From the NCBI GenBank assembly GCA_943332615.1, contig CALQQB010000003.1:1-64000 (forward strand): 64,000 nucleotides of DNA, written 5' to 3'. The notes beneath the pieces were generated by a model, which did no database searches, had not been told where the DNA came from, and saw only the letters and a list, made by a program, of their open reading frames with translations. Position numbers and translations under genes: made by a program. Below, one piece after another: positions 8,412 through 14,832 of this stretch (position 1 is the stretch's first letter; the number at the start of each line of letters is the position of its first letter). The DNA comes from Phenylobacterium deserti. Its GTDB lineage: Bacteria > Pseudomonadota > Alphaproteobacteria > Caulobacterales > Caulobacteraceae.

Positions 8412-8439
8412 TTGCAAAACGCGCTACACTTGCTATGTT
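8412..8439 (+). promoter_or_regulatory. Candidate promoter of the tacAT-type operon
   Basis: TTGCAA (8412-8417), a 16-bp spacer and TATGTT (8434-8439) make a plausible sigma-70 promoter 23 bp upstream of the antitoxin start. Autoregulation by the antitoxin at this region is expected for the family but no operator repeat is obvious. Confidence 0.5.
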
Positions 8440-8461
8440 GATTGAGTTCGGGAGATTGCCC

Positions 8462-8764
8462 ATGCCACGCGCCGCCGACCGCAAGGACCACCCGCTGTCG
8501 ATGCGCCTGCCCGAGGCGGATATCGCCATGATCGACCGGGCCGCCGGGCTGCGCGGACGCTCGCGCACCGAGTTCGTGCGCGACGCCGCCGTGCGCGCGG
8601 CCGAGGACGTGCTGATGGAGGCGGCCCTCGTCCGCATGAGCCCGGACGGGTTCGAGGCCTTCGTCGCCGCCATCTCGGCCCCCGCGGCGGCGGTCCCCGA
8701 AATGGTGGAACTGCTACGCCGACCCGCGCCCTGGGAGGTCACTCGCGCCGACGACCGGGACTGA
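8462..8764 (+). CDS. DUF1778 (TacA-type) antitoxin
   Basis: 100 residues from the ATG at 8462, with GGGAGA seven bases upstream. TacA-type antitoxins have an N-terminal ribbon-helix-helix DNA-binding domain and a C-terminal tail that neutralises an acetyltransferase toxin. Seen here: HPLSMRLPEADIAMIDRAAG and RSRTEFVRDAAVRAAED, typical of the DUF1778 fold, then a tail rich in Ala/Pro (PAPWEVTRADDRD). It lies three bases before the GNAT toxin gene. Confidence 0.88.
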   Translation: MPRAADRKDHPLSMRLPEADIAMIDRAAGLRGRSRTEFVRDAAVRAAEDVLMEAALVRMSPDGFEAFVAAISAPAAAVPEMVELLRRPAPWEVTRADDRD

Positions 8765-8767
8765 GCC

Positions 8768-9271
8768 TTGCCGCTCTCCTCGCCCGAGCCGTTGAACGCA
8801 GACCACGACGTCTCGCGGTTTTCCTGCGGCAAGCCCGCGCTCGATCACTGGCTGGGGACGCGCGCCCTGTCCAACGCCAGGAAGGGCTTCACCGCCGTCA
8901 TCGTGGTCCACGAGGCGGGGCGGGTGGCGGGCTACTACGGCCTCGCGCCAACCGCGGTGGTGGCGAGCGCGCTGCCGCGCGCGATCCGCACCGGCCAGCC
9001 GCCAGACCCGCTCCCCTGCCTCCTGCTCGGTCAACTGGCCATTGACCGGGACTGGGCCGGCCAAGGCGTCGGGCGCGGCCTCTTCAAGCACGCCCTCCAG
9101 CGCTGCGTCGCGGCGGCGGACCTGGTCGGCGGCCGCGCCCTGCTGGTCAACGCCATCGACGCCGAAGCCGCCGCGTTCTGGAGACGTCGGGGGTTTCTGC
9201 CCTCGCAGGACGATCCTCTGACCCTGTTCCGAGCGATCGGAGACATCGCGAGGTCGCTGAGCGCCGTGTGA
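8768..9271 (+). CDS. GNAT-family toxin (TacT-type)
   Basis: 167 residues from TTG at 8768, three bases after the antitoxin stop, so translation is probably coupled. TacT-type toxins acetylate the amino acid on charged tRNAs and stop translation. The GNAT core is complete: FSCGKPALDHWLGTRAL near the N-terminus, VAGYYGLAPTAV, the acetyl-CoA loop (LAIDRDWAGQGVGRGLF) and ALLVNAIDAEAAAFWRRRGF. No truncation is visible. Specific tRNA targets cannot be predicted. Confidence 0.88.
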   Translation: MPLSSPEPLNADHDVSRFSCGKPALDHWLGTRALSNARKGFTAVIVVHEAGRVAGYYGLAPTAVVASALPRAIRTGQPPDPLPCLLLGQLAIDRDWAGQGVGRGLFKHALQRCVAAADLVGGRALLVNAIDAEAAAFWRRRGFLPSQDDPLTLFRAIGDIARSLSAV

Positions 9272-9332
9272 CCGTGAGGTCCAGGCCGTTCCGGAAATGG
9301 CGAAGGGGCGCCAGGTTGCCGGCGGGCCCTAC

Positions 9333-9367
9333 GCAGTTCCCGGGACAGGGAGATTTGCGGGGACACC
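9333..9367. repeat. Possible insertion-sequence end remnant
   Basis: gcagttcccgggacaggg and agatttgcggggacacc lie side by side. They resemble the tandem unit at 9888-9933 (gcagttgccgggacacc). Such paired gggaca motifs look like transposon end repeats. The sequence lies about 65 bp beyond the point where the neighbouring toxin gene loses its family resemblance. No transposase is present, so the assignment is tentative. Confidence 0.35.
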
Positions 9368-9429
9368 TTAACCCTAGGTCCCGAGGCGTCGCCCGAACCT
9401 CCATCGACATGATTTGGGGCGCTATCCGG

Positions 9430-9549
9430 GGCGCCGTAGATGCGGGCGAGGAAGGTGTCGGCGATGGCGGGCGAGCTCTCGCCGGCGATATGGGTCCAGA
9501 TGTCGAGGAGGTCGGCGCGCGCAAGCGCCGCGCGAAGGATTCGTGCCAT
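9430..9549 (-). pseudogene. ParE-type toxin, truncated (module C)
   Basis: The frame begins MARILRAALARADLLDIWTH and continues IAGESSPAIADTFLARIYGA, the first helices of a RelE/ParE toxin. After about 40 residues the resemblance stops; the frame runs on to 9031 as low-quality sequence overlapping the TacT-type gene on the other strand. The beta-sheet with the toxic residues is missing, so no active toxin is expected. The upstream antitoxin gene is intact, 15 bp away. Confidence 0.65.
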
Positions 9550-9564
9550 GCAGCGGAGTGGCCG

Positions 9565-9759
9565 TTACAGCCCTGAGCGGACGTCGCGCAACAGCGCGTC
9601 GAGCGGCTCAAGCGGCGACGCCTCTCCGCGCGCGATCTGCTCGCGCCCGGCAGCCAGCTTCGCCGCGACGTCATCGTGGTGGTCGACCAGGAACTGATCG
9701 ATGTCGGCGTCCACATCCGGGAGCGCCGCCCGCGGCATGTTGGTCGCCTTAGAGTTCAT
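9565..9759 (-). CDS. ParD-like antitoxin (module C)
   Basis: 64 residues (MNSKATNMPRAALPDVDADI and a C-terminal PLEPLDALLRDVRSGL). The acidic DVDADIDQFLVDHHDDVAAKL helix and GREQIARGEASPLEPLD are typical of ParD-family antitoxins or their toxin-wrapping tails. A -10-like TAGGCT (9766-9771) ends only six bases before the ATG, suggesting a leaderless mRNA. An in-frame ATG at codon 8 is possible. Its partner toxin is truncated, so this may be an orphan antitoxin. Confidence 0.72.
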   Translation of the reverse strand: MNSKATNMPRAALPDVDADIDQFLVDHHDDVAAKLAAGREQIARGEASPLEPLDALLRDVRSGL

Positions 9760-9791
9760 GCGGTCAGCCTAACACACAAAACCTACCCCCC

Positions 9792-9842
9792 AAAAGGCGA
9801 AGGCCCGCTTGCGAGAGAGCCCACTGACAGCCATCGCGGGCC
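9792..9842 (-). terminator. Degenerate terminator-like repeat ahead of module C
   Basis: On the minus strand, ggcccgc (9836-9842) can pair with gcgggcc (9802-9808) across a 27-nt loop, followed by TTCGCCTTTT. The motif caaaaggcgaaggc at 9791-9804 is identical to 10487-10500 and nearly identical to 11625-11638, where it forms true terminators. It looks like a decayed copy. Confidence 0.45.
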
Positions 9843-9887
9843 AGTAGTCCCGGTGGGGTGGGCCAAAATGGGCGGGGCTTGGCTGTA

Positions 9888-9933
9888 GGACGGCAGTTGC
9901 CGGGACACCAGGACGGCAGTTGCCGGGACACCA
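9888..9933. repeat. Exact tandem repeat, 2 x 23 bp
   Basis: ggacggcagttgccgggaca plus cca occurs twice in direct succession at 9888-9910 and 9911-9933. The unit resembles the paired gggaca motifs at 9333-9367. No gene overlaps it. It lies 51 bp beyond the 3' end of the module B toxin gene. Confidence 0.8.
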
Positions 9934-9984
9934 TACCCAACCCCTCGTGCGCTACGCCTCAGACGCCGACGTCAACCTTGCGCC

Positions 9985-10257
9985 CTACTCAGGTTCGCGG
10001 GCGCCGTGACGGATGGTGATGATCTCGACGACCTCACCCAAGATCCGGTAGCGGATCTGGTAGGGCGGAATGGCGACGAGTGCGCGACGGCCCCTGCCGA
10101 TGGATCGACCGCGAAGAGGATGATCGGACAGGCTTTCGGCCGCCGAGGCCAAGCGCGCAGCGAGGCGTTGCGCGGCCAAGGGGGCGAACTGGCTGACATA
10201 GTCGCGAATTCCCACAAGATCGCGTTGCGCGCGCCGCGACCAGACGATCGGGTGCAA
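9985..10257 (-). CDS. ParE/RelE-family toxin (module B)
   Basis: 90 residues from the TTG at 10257, five bases after the antitoxin stop; the longer frame to 10320 would run through the antitoxin. ParE-type toxins poison gyrase or cleave mRNA. Seen: VWSRRAQRDLVGIRDYVSQF (helical hairpin), SLSDHPLRGRSIGRGRRAL and the terminal beta-sheet YQIRYRILGEVVEIITIRHG. It closely parallels the module A toxin, sharing IRDY, QF.PL, LRGR and the RHGAR ending, so the two look like paralogues. Confidence 0.85.
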   Translation of the reverse strand: MHPIVWSRRAQRDLVGIRDYVSQFAPLAAQRLAARLASAAESLSDHPLRGRSIGRGRRALVAIPPYQIRYRILGEVVEIITIRHGAREPE

Positions 10258-10262
10258 TGCCG

Positions 10263-10439
10263 TCAGTCGCCAACCTGTGGCGGGGGCAGTTCGTCGGCGG
10301 TTCCCCAGGACAACAGCCACGCCTTCATGGCCTCGTGACTGATCACGCGTCCCGCGGCGATATCCGCCTCGCCTTCGATCATGGCGGCTTCGTCAGCCGC
10401 ATCATCGACGTCGTCAAAGATGGAGCGTTCTGGTTTCAT
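10263..10439 (-). CDS. ParE-associated antitoxin (module B)
   Basis: 58 residues, the same length as the module A antitoxin. Both start MKPE and end AMKAWLLSWGT.DELPPPQVGD. The N-terminal half is acidic (SIFDDVDDAADEAAMIEGEA). The start at 10439 is chosen by this match. A TTGGTG / 17 bp / TAGCTT promoter (10470-10475 and 10447-10452) ends seven bases before the ATG, so the mRNA is probably leaderless. This family is common as the antitoxin of ParE-like toxins in Caulobacteraceae. Confidence 0.85.
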   Translation of the reverse strand: MKPERSIFDDVDDAADEAAMIEGEADIAAGRVISHEAMKAWLLSWGTADELPPPQVGD

Positions 10440-10446
10440 CCGCGCG

Positions 10447-10475
10447 AAGCTAGCACGACCGGTAGCGCCCACCAA
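10447..10475 (-). promoter_or_regulatory. Leaderless promoter of module B
   Basis: TTGGTG (10470-10475), 17-bp spacer, TAGCTT (10447-10452); the ATG begins seven bases after the -10 element. Modules A (TAAAAC, 11601-11606) and C (TAGGCT, 9766-9771) show the same geometry. Confidence 0.55.
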
Positions 10476-10487
10476 ACCACGCGCCCC

Positions 10488-10524
10488 AAAAGGCGAAGGC
10501 CGCACCCTTTCGGATGCGGCCTTC
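10488..10524 (-). terminator. Intrinsic terminator between tRNA fragment and module B
   Basis: A 10-bp stem, gaaggccgca (minus strand, 10515-10524) with tgcggccttc (10495-10504), then GCCTTTT. It is a near copy of the terminator that follows tRNA-Ala at 11626-11662. Confidence 0.8.
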
Positions 10525-10542
10525 ATGGTGGAGCTTAGCGGA
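10518..10542 (-). repeat. Duplicated 3' end of tRNA-Ala (att-like)
   Basis: 25 bases identical to 11656-11680, of which 17 are the tRNA 3' end from the T-arm 3' strand through CCA. The rest of the tRNA is absent here. Direct repeats of a tRNA 3' end are the usual scar of tyrosine-integrase insertion. The 1,138-bp interval between the copies holds module A and a third gene but no integrase. Confidence 0.75.
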
Positions 10543-10646
10543 TACGAAGCACCCACTGATTTTCCAAGGCTTTTTTCGACTGAATGTTACAGTTGAGGTG
10601 GGCAGATGTAGCAGTCAGGGCGAGGCTTGGGAACCTCACAGTGGCC

Positions 10647-11129
10647 TTAGGCGCGTGCCCAGGGGATCGGCGCAGGTTGTGCTGCGAGAGCCAGGCTGTC
10701 TGGGTTCGCATGTTGAACCGCGATGATATGGCGAGGCTCGAAAGGCAACTCGCTTCCACGCCAAAACTGATCGTTCTCGGAAATGGCTGACGGCTCGTTG
10801 TCGAGCATCCCGATGTAGCCGGTCGGTGTCCGTTCGCGGACAATCACCCACATCCGTTCTATCGGCTCGGGATCGTTGTCGTCATCGACGGCGATCTTGA
10901 AGATCAGCTTGGCGAAGTCCCCCGGCTGGAGGATTTCGCGCACCTGTAAATCCGGGATGGGGAAGGTCGATGGCGTCTCCCTGTGCCTTTGCTCGCCATC
11001 CTCCAGGCACCAGCCATCCAGTTCAAAATCAGGCGCTCGCATGAAGATCGAAGCCTCGGGTTGAAATCGCTTCGGAAACCGGGACACGCACGCCTTCCTT
11101 GGCTCGCCCCAGGCGTGGACTACGGACAA
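10647..11129 (-). CDS. Uncharacterised protein, DUF2314/DUF2185-like
   Basis: 160 residues if the TTG at 11129 is used (GAAGGA three bases upstream); an ATG at 11042 would give 131. The core DLQVREILQPGDFAKLIFKI followed by ERMWVIVRERTPTGYIGMLD and FRGSELPF-like FWRGSELPFEPRHIIAV resembles small proteins of the DUF2314/DUF2185 type, some of which occur as immunity proteins. The family is assigned by eye and is uncertain. It starts 15 bp after the module A toxin and may share its transcript. Within the tRNA-end-flanked interval it is the only gene that is not an antitoxin or toxin. Confidence 0.6.
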   Translation of the reverse strand: MSVVHAWGEPRKACVSRFPKRFQPEASIFMRAPDFELDGWCLEDGEQRHRETPSTFPIPDLQVREILQPGDFAKLIFKIAVDDDNDPEPIERMWVIVRERTPTGYIGMLDNEPSAISENDQFWRGSELPFEPRHIIAVQHANPDSLALAAQPAPIPWARA

Positions 11130-11144
11130 TAGTCCTTCGCTTGG

Positions 11145-11411
11145 TCACTGGCGCGCGCCATGACGGATGGTCAGGATTTCGACCTCATCGTTCTCTACGC
11201 GATACTGAATGAGATACGGGGCCACGATGGTCAGTTCCCGGATCCCGCCGCTGACGGGCCGACCCCGCAGGGGATACTCACTCAGGCTCTCCCCGGTTGT
11301 CACAAGGCGTAGGGCGAAGCGGTGGGCTGACAGGGGCGAGAACTGGCCGATATAGTCCCGAATCCGCTCAACGTCTTGCCGCGCGCCGAGCGTCCAGACG
11401 ACTTGCGGCAA
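11145..11411 (-). CDS. ParE/RelE-family toxin (module A)
   Basis: 88 residues from TTG at 11411, four bases after the antitoxin stop. Complete ParE/RelE fold: VWTLGARQDVERIRDYIGQF, SLSEYPLRGRPVSGGIRELT and the C-terminal strands YLIQYRVENDEVEILTIRHG. No truncation. Close paralogue of the module B toxin. Expected to be held inactive by the antitoxin encoded immediately upstream. Confidence 0.87.
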   Translation of the reverse strand: MPQVVWTLGARQDVERIRDYIGQFSPLSAHRFALRLVTTGESLSEYPLRGRPVSGGIRELTIVAPYLIQYRVENDEVEILTIRHGARQ

Positions 11412-11415
11412 GTGC

Positions 11416-11592
11416 TCAGTCGCCGACTTGCGGCGGCGGCAACTCGTCGGGTGTGCCCCAGGACAGAAGCCAGGCTTTCATCGCCTTGTGGCTGATCACG
11501 CGACCCGCCGCCACGTCAGCCAAGGCGTCAGCCAGGCGGCGAGCGTCGTGCTCTTCGTCCGGGACATCGAATATGGCGGGTTCCGGCTTCAT
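11416..11592 (-). CDS. ParE-associated antitoxin (module A)
   Basis: 58 residues from the ATG at 11592, matching module B in length and in the C-terminal block RVISHKAMKAWLLSWGTPDE. The acidic N-terminus (IFDVPDEEHDARRLADALAD) is less conserved. No Shine-Dalgarno sequence is seen; a -10-like TAAAAC (11601-11606) ends eight bases before the start, again suggesting a leaderless message. An in-frame start six codons upstream is the alternative. Confidence 0.85.
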   Translation of the reverse strand: MKPEPAIFDVPDEEHDARRLADALADVAAGRVISHKAMKAWLLSWGTPDELPPPQVGD

Positions 11593-11625
11593 CGCGTGCA
11601 GTTTTACCACGCAACCGCCGCCCGG

Positions 11626-11662
11626 AAAAGGCGAAGGCCCGCAGCGCTAGCTGCGGGCCTTC
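11626..11662 (-). terminator. Terminator of tRNA-Ala
   Basis: On the minus strand a 13-bp stem (11650-11662 with 11633-11645) with a 4-nt loop is followed by GCCTTTT. It begins one base after the tRNA CCA end, and its T-tract lies at the expected -35 position of the module A antitoxin. Confidence 0.88.
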
Positions 11663-11663
11663 A

Positions 11664-11739
<76 letters not shown>

Positions 11740-11782
11740 GGAGTCCGGGTCTTCCCAAGGGCTGGCCCCCGGGAAGGCGCGG

Positions 11783-11811
11783 AACCTAGTCAAACGCCCC
11801 GCTGCGATCAA
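11783..11811 (-). promoter_or_regulatory. Candidate promoter of tRNA-Ala
   Basis: TTGATC (11806-11811), 17-bp spacer and TAGGTT (11783-11788) on the minus strand, about 43 bp upstream of the tRNA 5' end. Confidence 0.5.
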
Positions 11812-11855
11812 GCCGAAGTTTCCGGCTTTTTTGACGCGGGCAAAGCGCCTGACCC

Positions 11856-12317
11856 TTAGCGGTCGTCGTCGCCCTCGCCGGGCAGGCCGTCGATCTCGGT
11901 CTCGTCGAACTCGTCTTCGTCCTCGTCCTCCAGGAACGGGACGTCGGCGTCGTCGGCCTCTTCCTCTTCGTCGGTGAACTCGCCCAGGTCTTCGGAGACG
12001 TTGGTCGGGGCCGGGTCATCGGCGCCGTCGTCGTCGTCGCTGGAGATCGGCGGGTCATCGACCACCGCGTCCAGTTCGGGCGTGACGGCCTCTTCCTCTT
12101 CTTCGTCCTCGTCGGTTTCCTTGGCGACGACCTGATCCTCGGCCTCATCCGTTTCCGGAATGATGGTGCGGGCGCGGGTGCGGCGGTTGCGCACGGCTTC
12201 GTCGGGATCGAACTCAGAGGCGCACTTCGGGCAGTGCGCGGGGCGCTTGCTGAGATCGTAGAACTTAGCCTGGCAGTTCGGGCAGATTTGCTTGGTGCCC
12301 AGTTGGGGATCGGCCAA
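11856..12317 (-). CDS. FYDLN acid domain protein (TIGR02300 family)
   Basis: 153 residues. The TTG at 12317 is preferred to the TTG at 12326 because AGAGG lies nine bases upstream of the former, and the product then begins (M)[20 protein letters not shown], like its relatives. A zinc-ribbon (CPNC ... CPKC) with the name-giving FYDL motif fills residues 10-35. The rest is a very acidic low-complexity tail (runs of D/E to DDDR). The family is almost confined to alphaproteobacteria and its function is unknown. It is divergent from aroA, its usual position. Confidence 0.9.
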   Translation of the reverse strand: MADPQLGTKQICPNCQAKFYDLSKRPAHCPKCASEFDPDEAVRNRRTRARTIIPETDEAEDQVVAKETDEDEEEEEAVTPELDAVVDDPPISSDDDDGADDPAPTNVSEDLGEFTDEEEEADDADVPFLEDEDEDEFDETEIDGLPGEGDDDR

Positions 12318-12452
12318 AGGCGGCAACCTCTAAGAATGAAGGTGATTATTGCGGGTTTCGCGGAAAGGCGGCGTCCCTTGCCATGCAGGAAGGCGGCTGT
12401 CAAAGCATCCGCGCTTTATGATCAGCCCGATTCCGGAGGCGCGTTTTCGAAT

Positions 12453-13796
12453 ATGACGGCGGCCCAACTGACCGCCAGGCGCGCGGGTCCCCTGAAAGGG
12501 ACCGTGCGGACGCCGGGGGACAAGTCCATCAGCCACCGCGCGCTCATCCTGGGCGCGCTGGCCCGCGGGACCACCGAGATCGACGGCCTGCTCGAGGGCG
12601 ACGACGTCAAGCGCACCGCCGCGGCCATGGCCGCCTTCGGGGCCGGCGTCGAGCGGCTGGGTGAAGGACGATGGCGCGTGGAGGGCCGTGGCGGCTTCTC
12701 CGAGCCGGCCGATGTGGTCGATTGCGGCAACGCCGGCACCGGCGTGCGGCTGATCATGGGCGCGGCGGCGGGCTTCGACCTGGCGGCCACCTTCACCGGC
12801 GACCTGTCGCTGCGCGGCCGGCCGATGAACCGGGTGCTGAAGCCGCTGGGCGAGATGGGGGCCCGCTGGATCTGCCGGGCCGGCGGGCGCCTGCCCCTGA
12901 CCCTGCGGGGCGGCCATCTGACGCGCATCGTCTACACTCTGCCGGAGCCGTCGGCCCAGGTGAAGTCGGCGGTGCTGCTGGCGGGCCTGCAGGCAGAAGG
13001 CGGCTGCGAGGTGATCGAGCCGGAGGCCACGCGCGACCACACCGAGCGGATGCTGCGGGGCTTCGGCGCCGAGGTCGAGGTGCGCGAGGTGGGCGGCGGA
13101 CGCCACATCCTGCTGCCGGGCGGCCAGACGCTGACGGGAACAAAGATTCGAGTGCCCGGCGATCCTTCCTCGGCGGCCTTCCTGCTGGTGGCGGCCCTGA
13201 TCGTGCCCGGCTCGGAGGTGACGGTGCAGGGGATGCTGCTGAACCCCTCGCGCATCGGCCTGTTGGACACCCTGGGCGAGATGGGCGCTGACCTGTCGGT
13301 GACCAATGTGCGCGACGAGGGTGGGGAGACGGTTGGAGACGTGACCGCCCACCACTCCGAGCTGGTCGGCGTCGAGGTCCCGCCGGAGCGGGCGCCCTCG
13401 ATGATCGACGAATATCCGATCCTGGCGGTGGCGGCGGCCTTCGCCTCCGGCAAGACGGTGATGCGCGGCATCGGCGAGATGCGGGTGAAGGAAAGCGACC
13501 GCATCGCCCTGATGTCGGCCGGCCTGGCCGCCTGTGGCATCGGCATCGACGAACAGCCGGAGACCCTGACGGTGATCGGCGCCAAGCGCGGCAATCACCT
13601 GGTGGCCGGCGGCGCCAGCGTCACCACCCACGGTGACCATCGCATTGCCATGTCGCACCTGATCCTGGGGCTGGCGGCGGAGGCGCCGGTGTCCGTCGAC
13701 GAACCCGGCATGATCGCCACCAGCTTCCCGGGCTTTGTGGAGCTGATGCGTGGGTTGGGGGCCGAGATCACCGAAGCGCATCCGGCGGCGGCGTGA
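12453..13796 (+). CDS. aroA: 3-phosphoshikimate 1-carboxyvinyltransferase (EPSP synthase)
   Basis: 447 residues. Joins shikimate-3-phosphate and PEP in the sixth step of chorismate synthesis. Start at 12453 gives [20 protein letters not shown]; the longer frame overlaps the divergent FYDLN gene. Motifs: [17 protein letters not shown] (substrate-binding Lys/Ser), [12 protein letters not shown] (PEP loop), [33 protein letters not shown], and [10 protein letters not shown]. Followed by cmk, rpsA and ihfB, a conserved alphaproteobacterial order; the 208-bp gap to cmk is filled by a palindrome. Confidence 0.97.
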   Translation: MTAAQLTARRAGPLKGTVRTPGDKSISHRALILGALARGTTEIDGLLEGDDVKRTAAAMAAFGAGVERLGEGRWRVEGRGGFSEPADVVDCGNAGTGVRLIMGAAAGFDLAATFTGDLSLRGRPMNRVLKPLGEMGARWICRAGGRLPLTLRGGHLTRIVYTLPEPSAQVKSAVLLAGLQAEGGCEVIEPEATRDHTERMLRGFGAEVEVREVGGGRHILLPGGQTLTGTKIRVPGDPSSAAFLLVAALIVPGSEVTVQGMLLNPSRIGLLDTLGEMGADLSVTNVRDEGGETVGDVTAHHSELVGVEVPPERAPSMIDEYPILAVAAAFASGKTVMRGIGEMRVKESDRIALMSAGLAACGIGIDEQPETLTVIGAKRGNHLVAGGASVTTHGDHRIAMSHLILGLAAEAPVSVDEPGMIATSFPGFVELMRGLGAEITEAHPAAA

Positions 13797-13822
13797 TGTT
13801 CGCAGGGGCTGTCGAGCCGCCG

Positions 13823-13987
13823 CCTCTTCCCCGCCGCAGCGGAGAGGGAGAGGGCAGGGAGAGGGCCGGCTGGGCCTCTCAACCTCGAACGCGGTGGATC
13901 AAGGGCCCTCGCCCTGCCGGGAGCGGCGCGCGCCGTCCTGCGCCGGCCCTCTCCCGACCCTCTCCCTCTCGCTTCGCGGGGGAGAGG
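13823..13987. repeat. 165-bp nested palindrome between aroA and cmk
   Basis: 29-base arms at 13842-13870 and 13942-13970 are inverted copies differing at two positions. Outer arms cctcttccccgc (13823-13834) and gcgggggagagg (13976-13987) extend it. The purine-rich right end supplies the only ribosome-binding-like sequence upstream of cmk. It may be a non-autonomous insertion. Confidence 0.7.
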
Positions 13988-14004
13988 AGGTGCGGAGCCG
14001 CGTG

Positions 14005-14655
14005 ATGGGGCGCTTTGTGATCGCGGTGGATGGGCCGGCGGCGTCGGGCAAGGGGACCATCGCGATGCGATTGGGCCGTGCGTTCGGGCTGCCGGTGCTG
14101 GACACCGGGCTGCTGTATCGCGCCGTGGGCGTGCTGACGCAGCGGGCCGGGGAGAGCCTGGACGACGAGGGCGCAACGGGGTCGATCGCGGCCCTGATGA
14201 CCGCCGGCCAGCTCGACGATCCGGCCTTGCGCACCCGCGCGGCGGGCGAGCTGGCCAGCCGGGTGGCGATCCACCGCAGGGTCCGCGACGCGTTGCTGGC
14301 GTTCCAGCACAGCTTCGCCCATCAGGACGGCGGCGCGATCCTGGACGGGCGGGATATCGGCACGGTGATCTGCCCGGACGCGCCGGCCAAGCTCTATGTC
14401 ACCGCCACGCCGGAGGTCCGCGCGGAACGGCGCTGGAAGCAGCTGACGGCGCAGGGCGAGGTCGTCGCCTACGAGGACGTGCTGGCCGATATCCGCAGGC
14501 GCGACGCCCGCGACGGAGGCCGTGACACCGCACCCATGGTGGCCGCCCCAGACGCGCAGTTGCTCGATACGACTGAAATGACTATAGAGCAGGCCGCCGA
14601 TGCGGCCCGTCGTATCGTCGAGGTGGCGCGAGCCCGTTGGGAGTCATCCCAGTAG
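14005..14655 (+). CDS. cmk: Cytidylate kinase
   Basis: 216 residues. Phosphorylates CMP/dCMP with ATP. The start at 14005 begins MGRFVIAVDGPAASGKGTIA, with the P-loop GPAASGKGT at residues 9-17. Other motifs: PVLDTGLLYRAVG, GGAILDGRDIGTVICPDA and KLYVTATPEVRAERRWKQL. In-frame GTG 14002 is an equal alternative. The upstream palindrome provides GGAGAGGAGG at 13981-13990, 14 bases from the ATG. Follows aroA and precedes rpsA. Confidence 0.95.
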   Translation: MGRFVIAVDGPAASGKGTIAMRLGRAFGLPVLDTGLLYRAVGVLTQRAGESLDDEGATGSIAALMTAGQLDDPALRTRAAGELASRVAIHRRVRDALLAFQHSFAHQDGGAILDGRDIGTVICPDAPAKLYVTATPEVRAERRWKQLTAQGEVVAYEDVLADIRRRDARDGGRDTAPMVAAPDAQLLDTTEMTIEQAADAARRIVEVARARWESSQ

Positions 14656-14832
14656 GGCAATCCAAACGCGCCTTTCCCTCGTACGACCGCGGGCAAATTT
14701 CACGACGTGAGACCCTTTTCTCCTTGGAATTGGCCTCGCGTCTTCGGTCGCAACCCTTAACCCGGCCAGCGGGACTCCGTCCGACACCCATGGGTGTGCG
14801 GGGCTCATGGCCATTTGAAGACGAAAGAACCC

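Noticed and set aside
10526-10542. Second tRNA-Ala gene
   Set aside because: Only the last 17 bases of the tRNA are present; acceptor 5' strand, D-arm and anticodon arm are missing.
11811-11832. Plus-strand hairpin agccg/cggct with six Ts as a terminator
   Set aside because: Stem is only 5 bp and no plus-strand gene ends nearby; it overlaps the tRNA promoter region instead.
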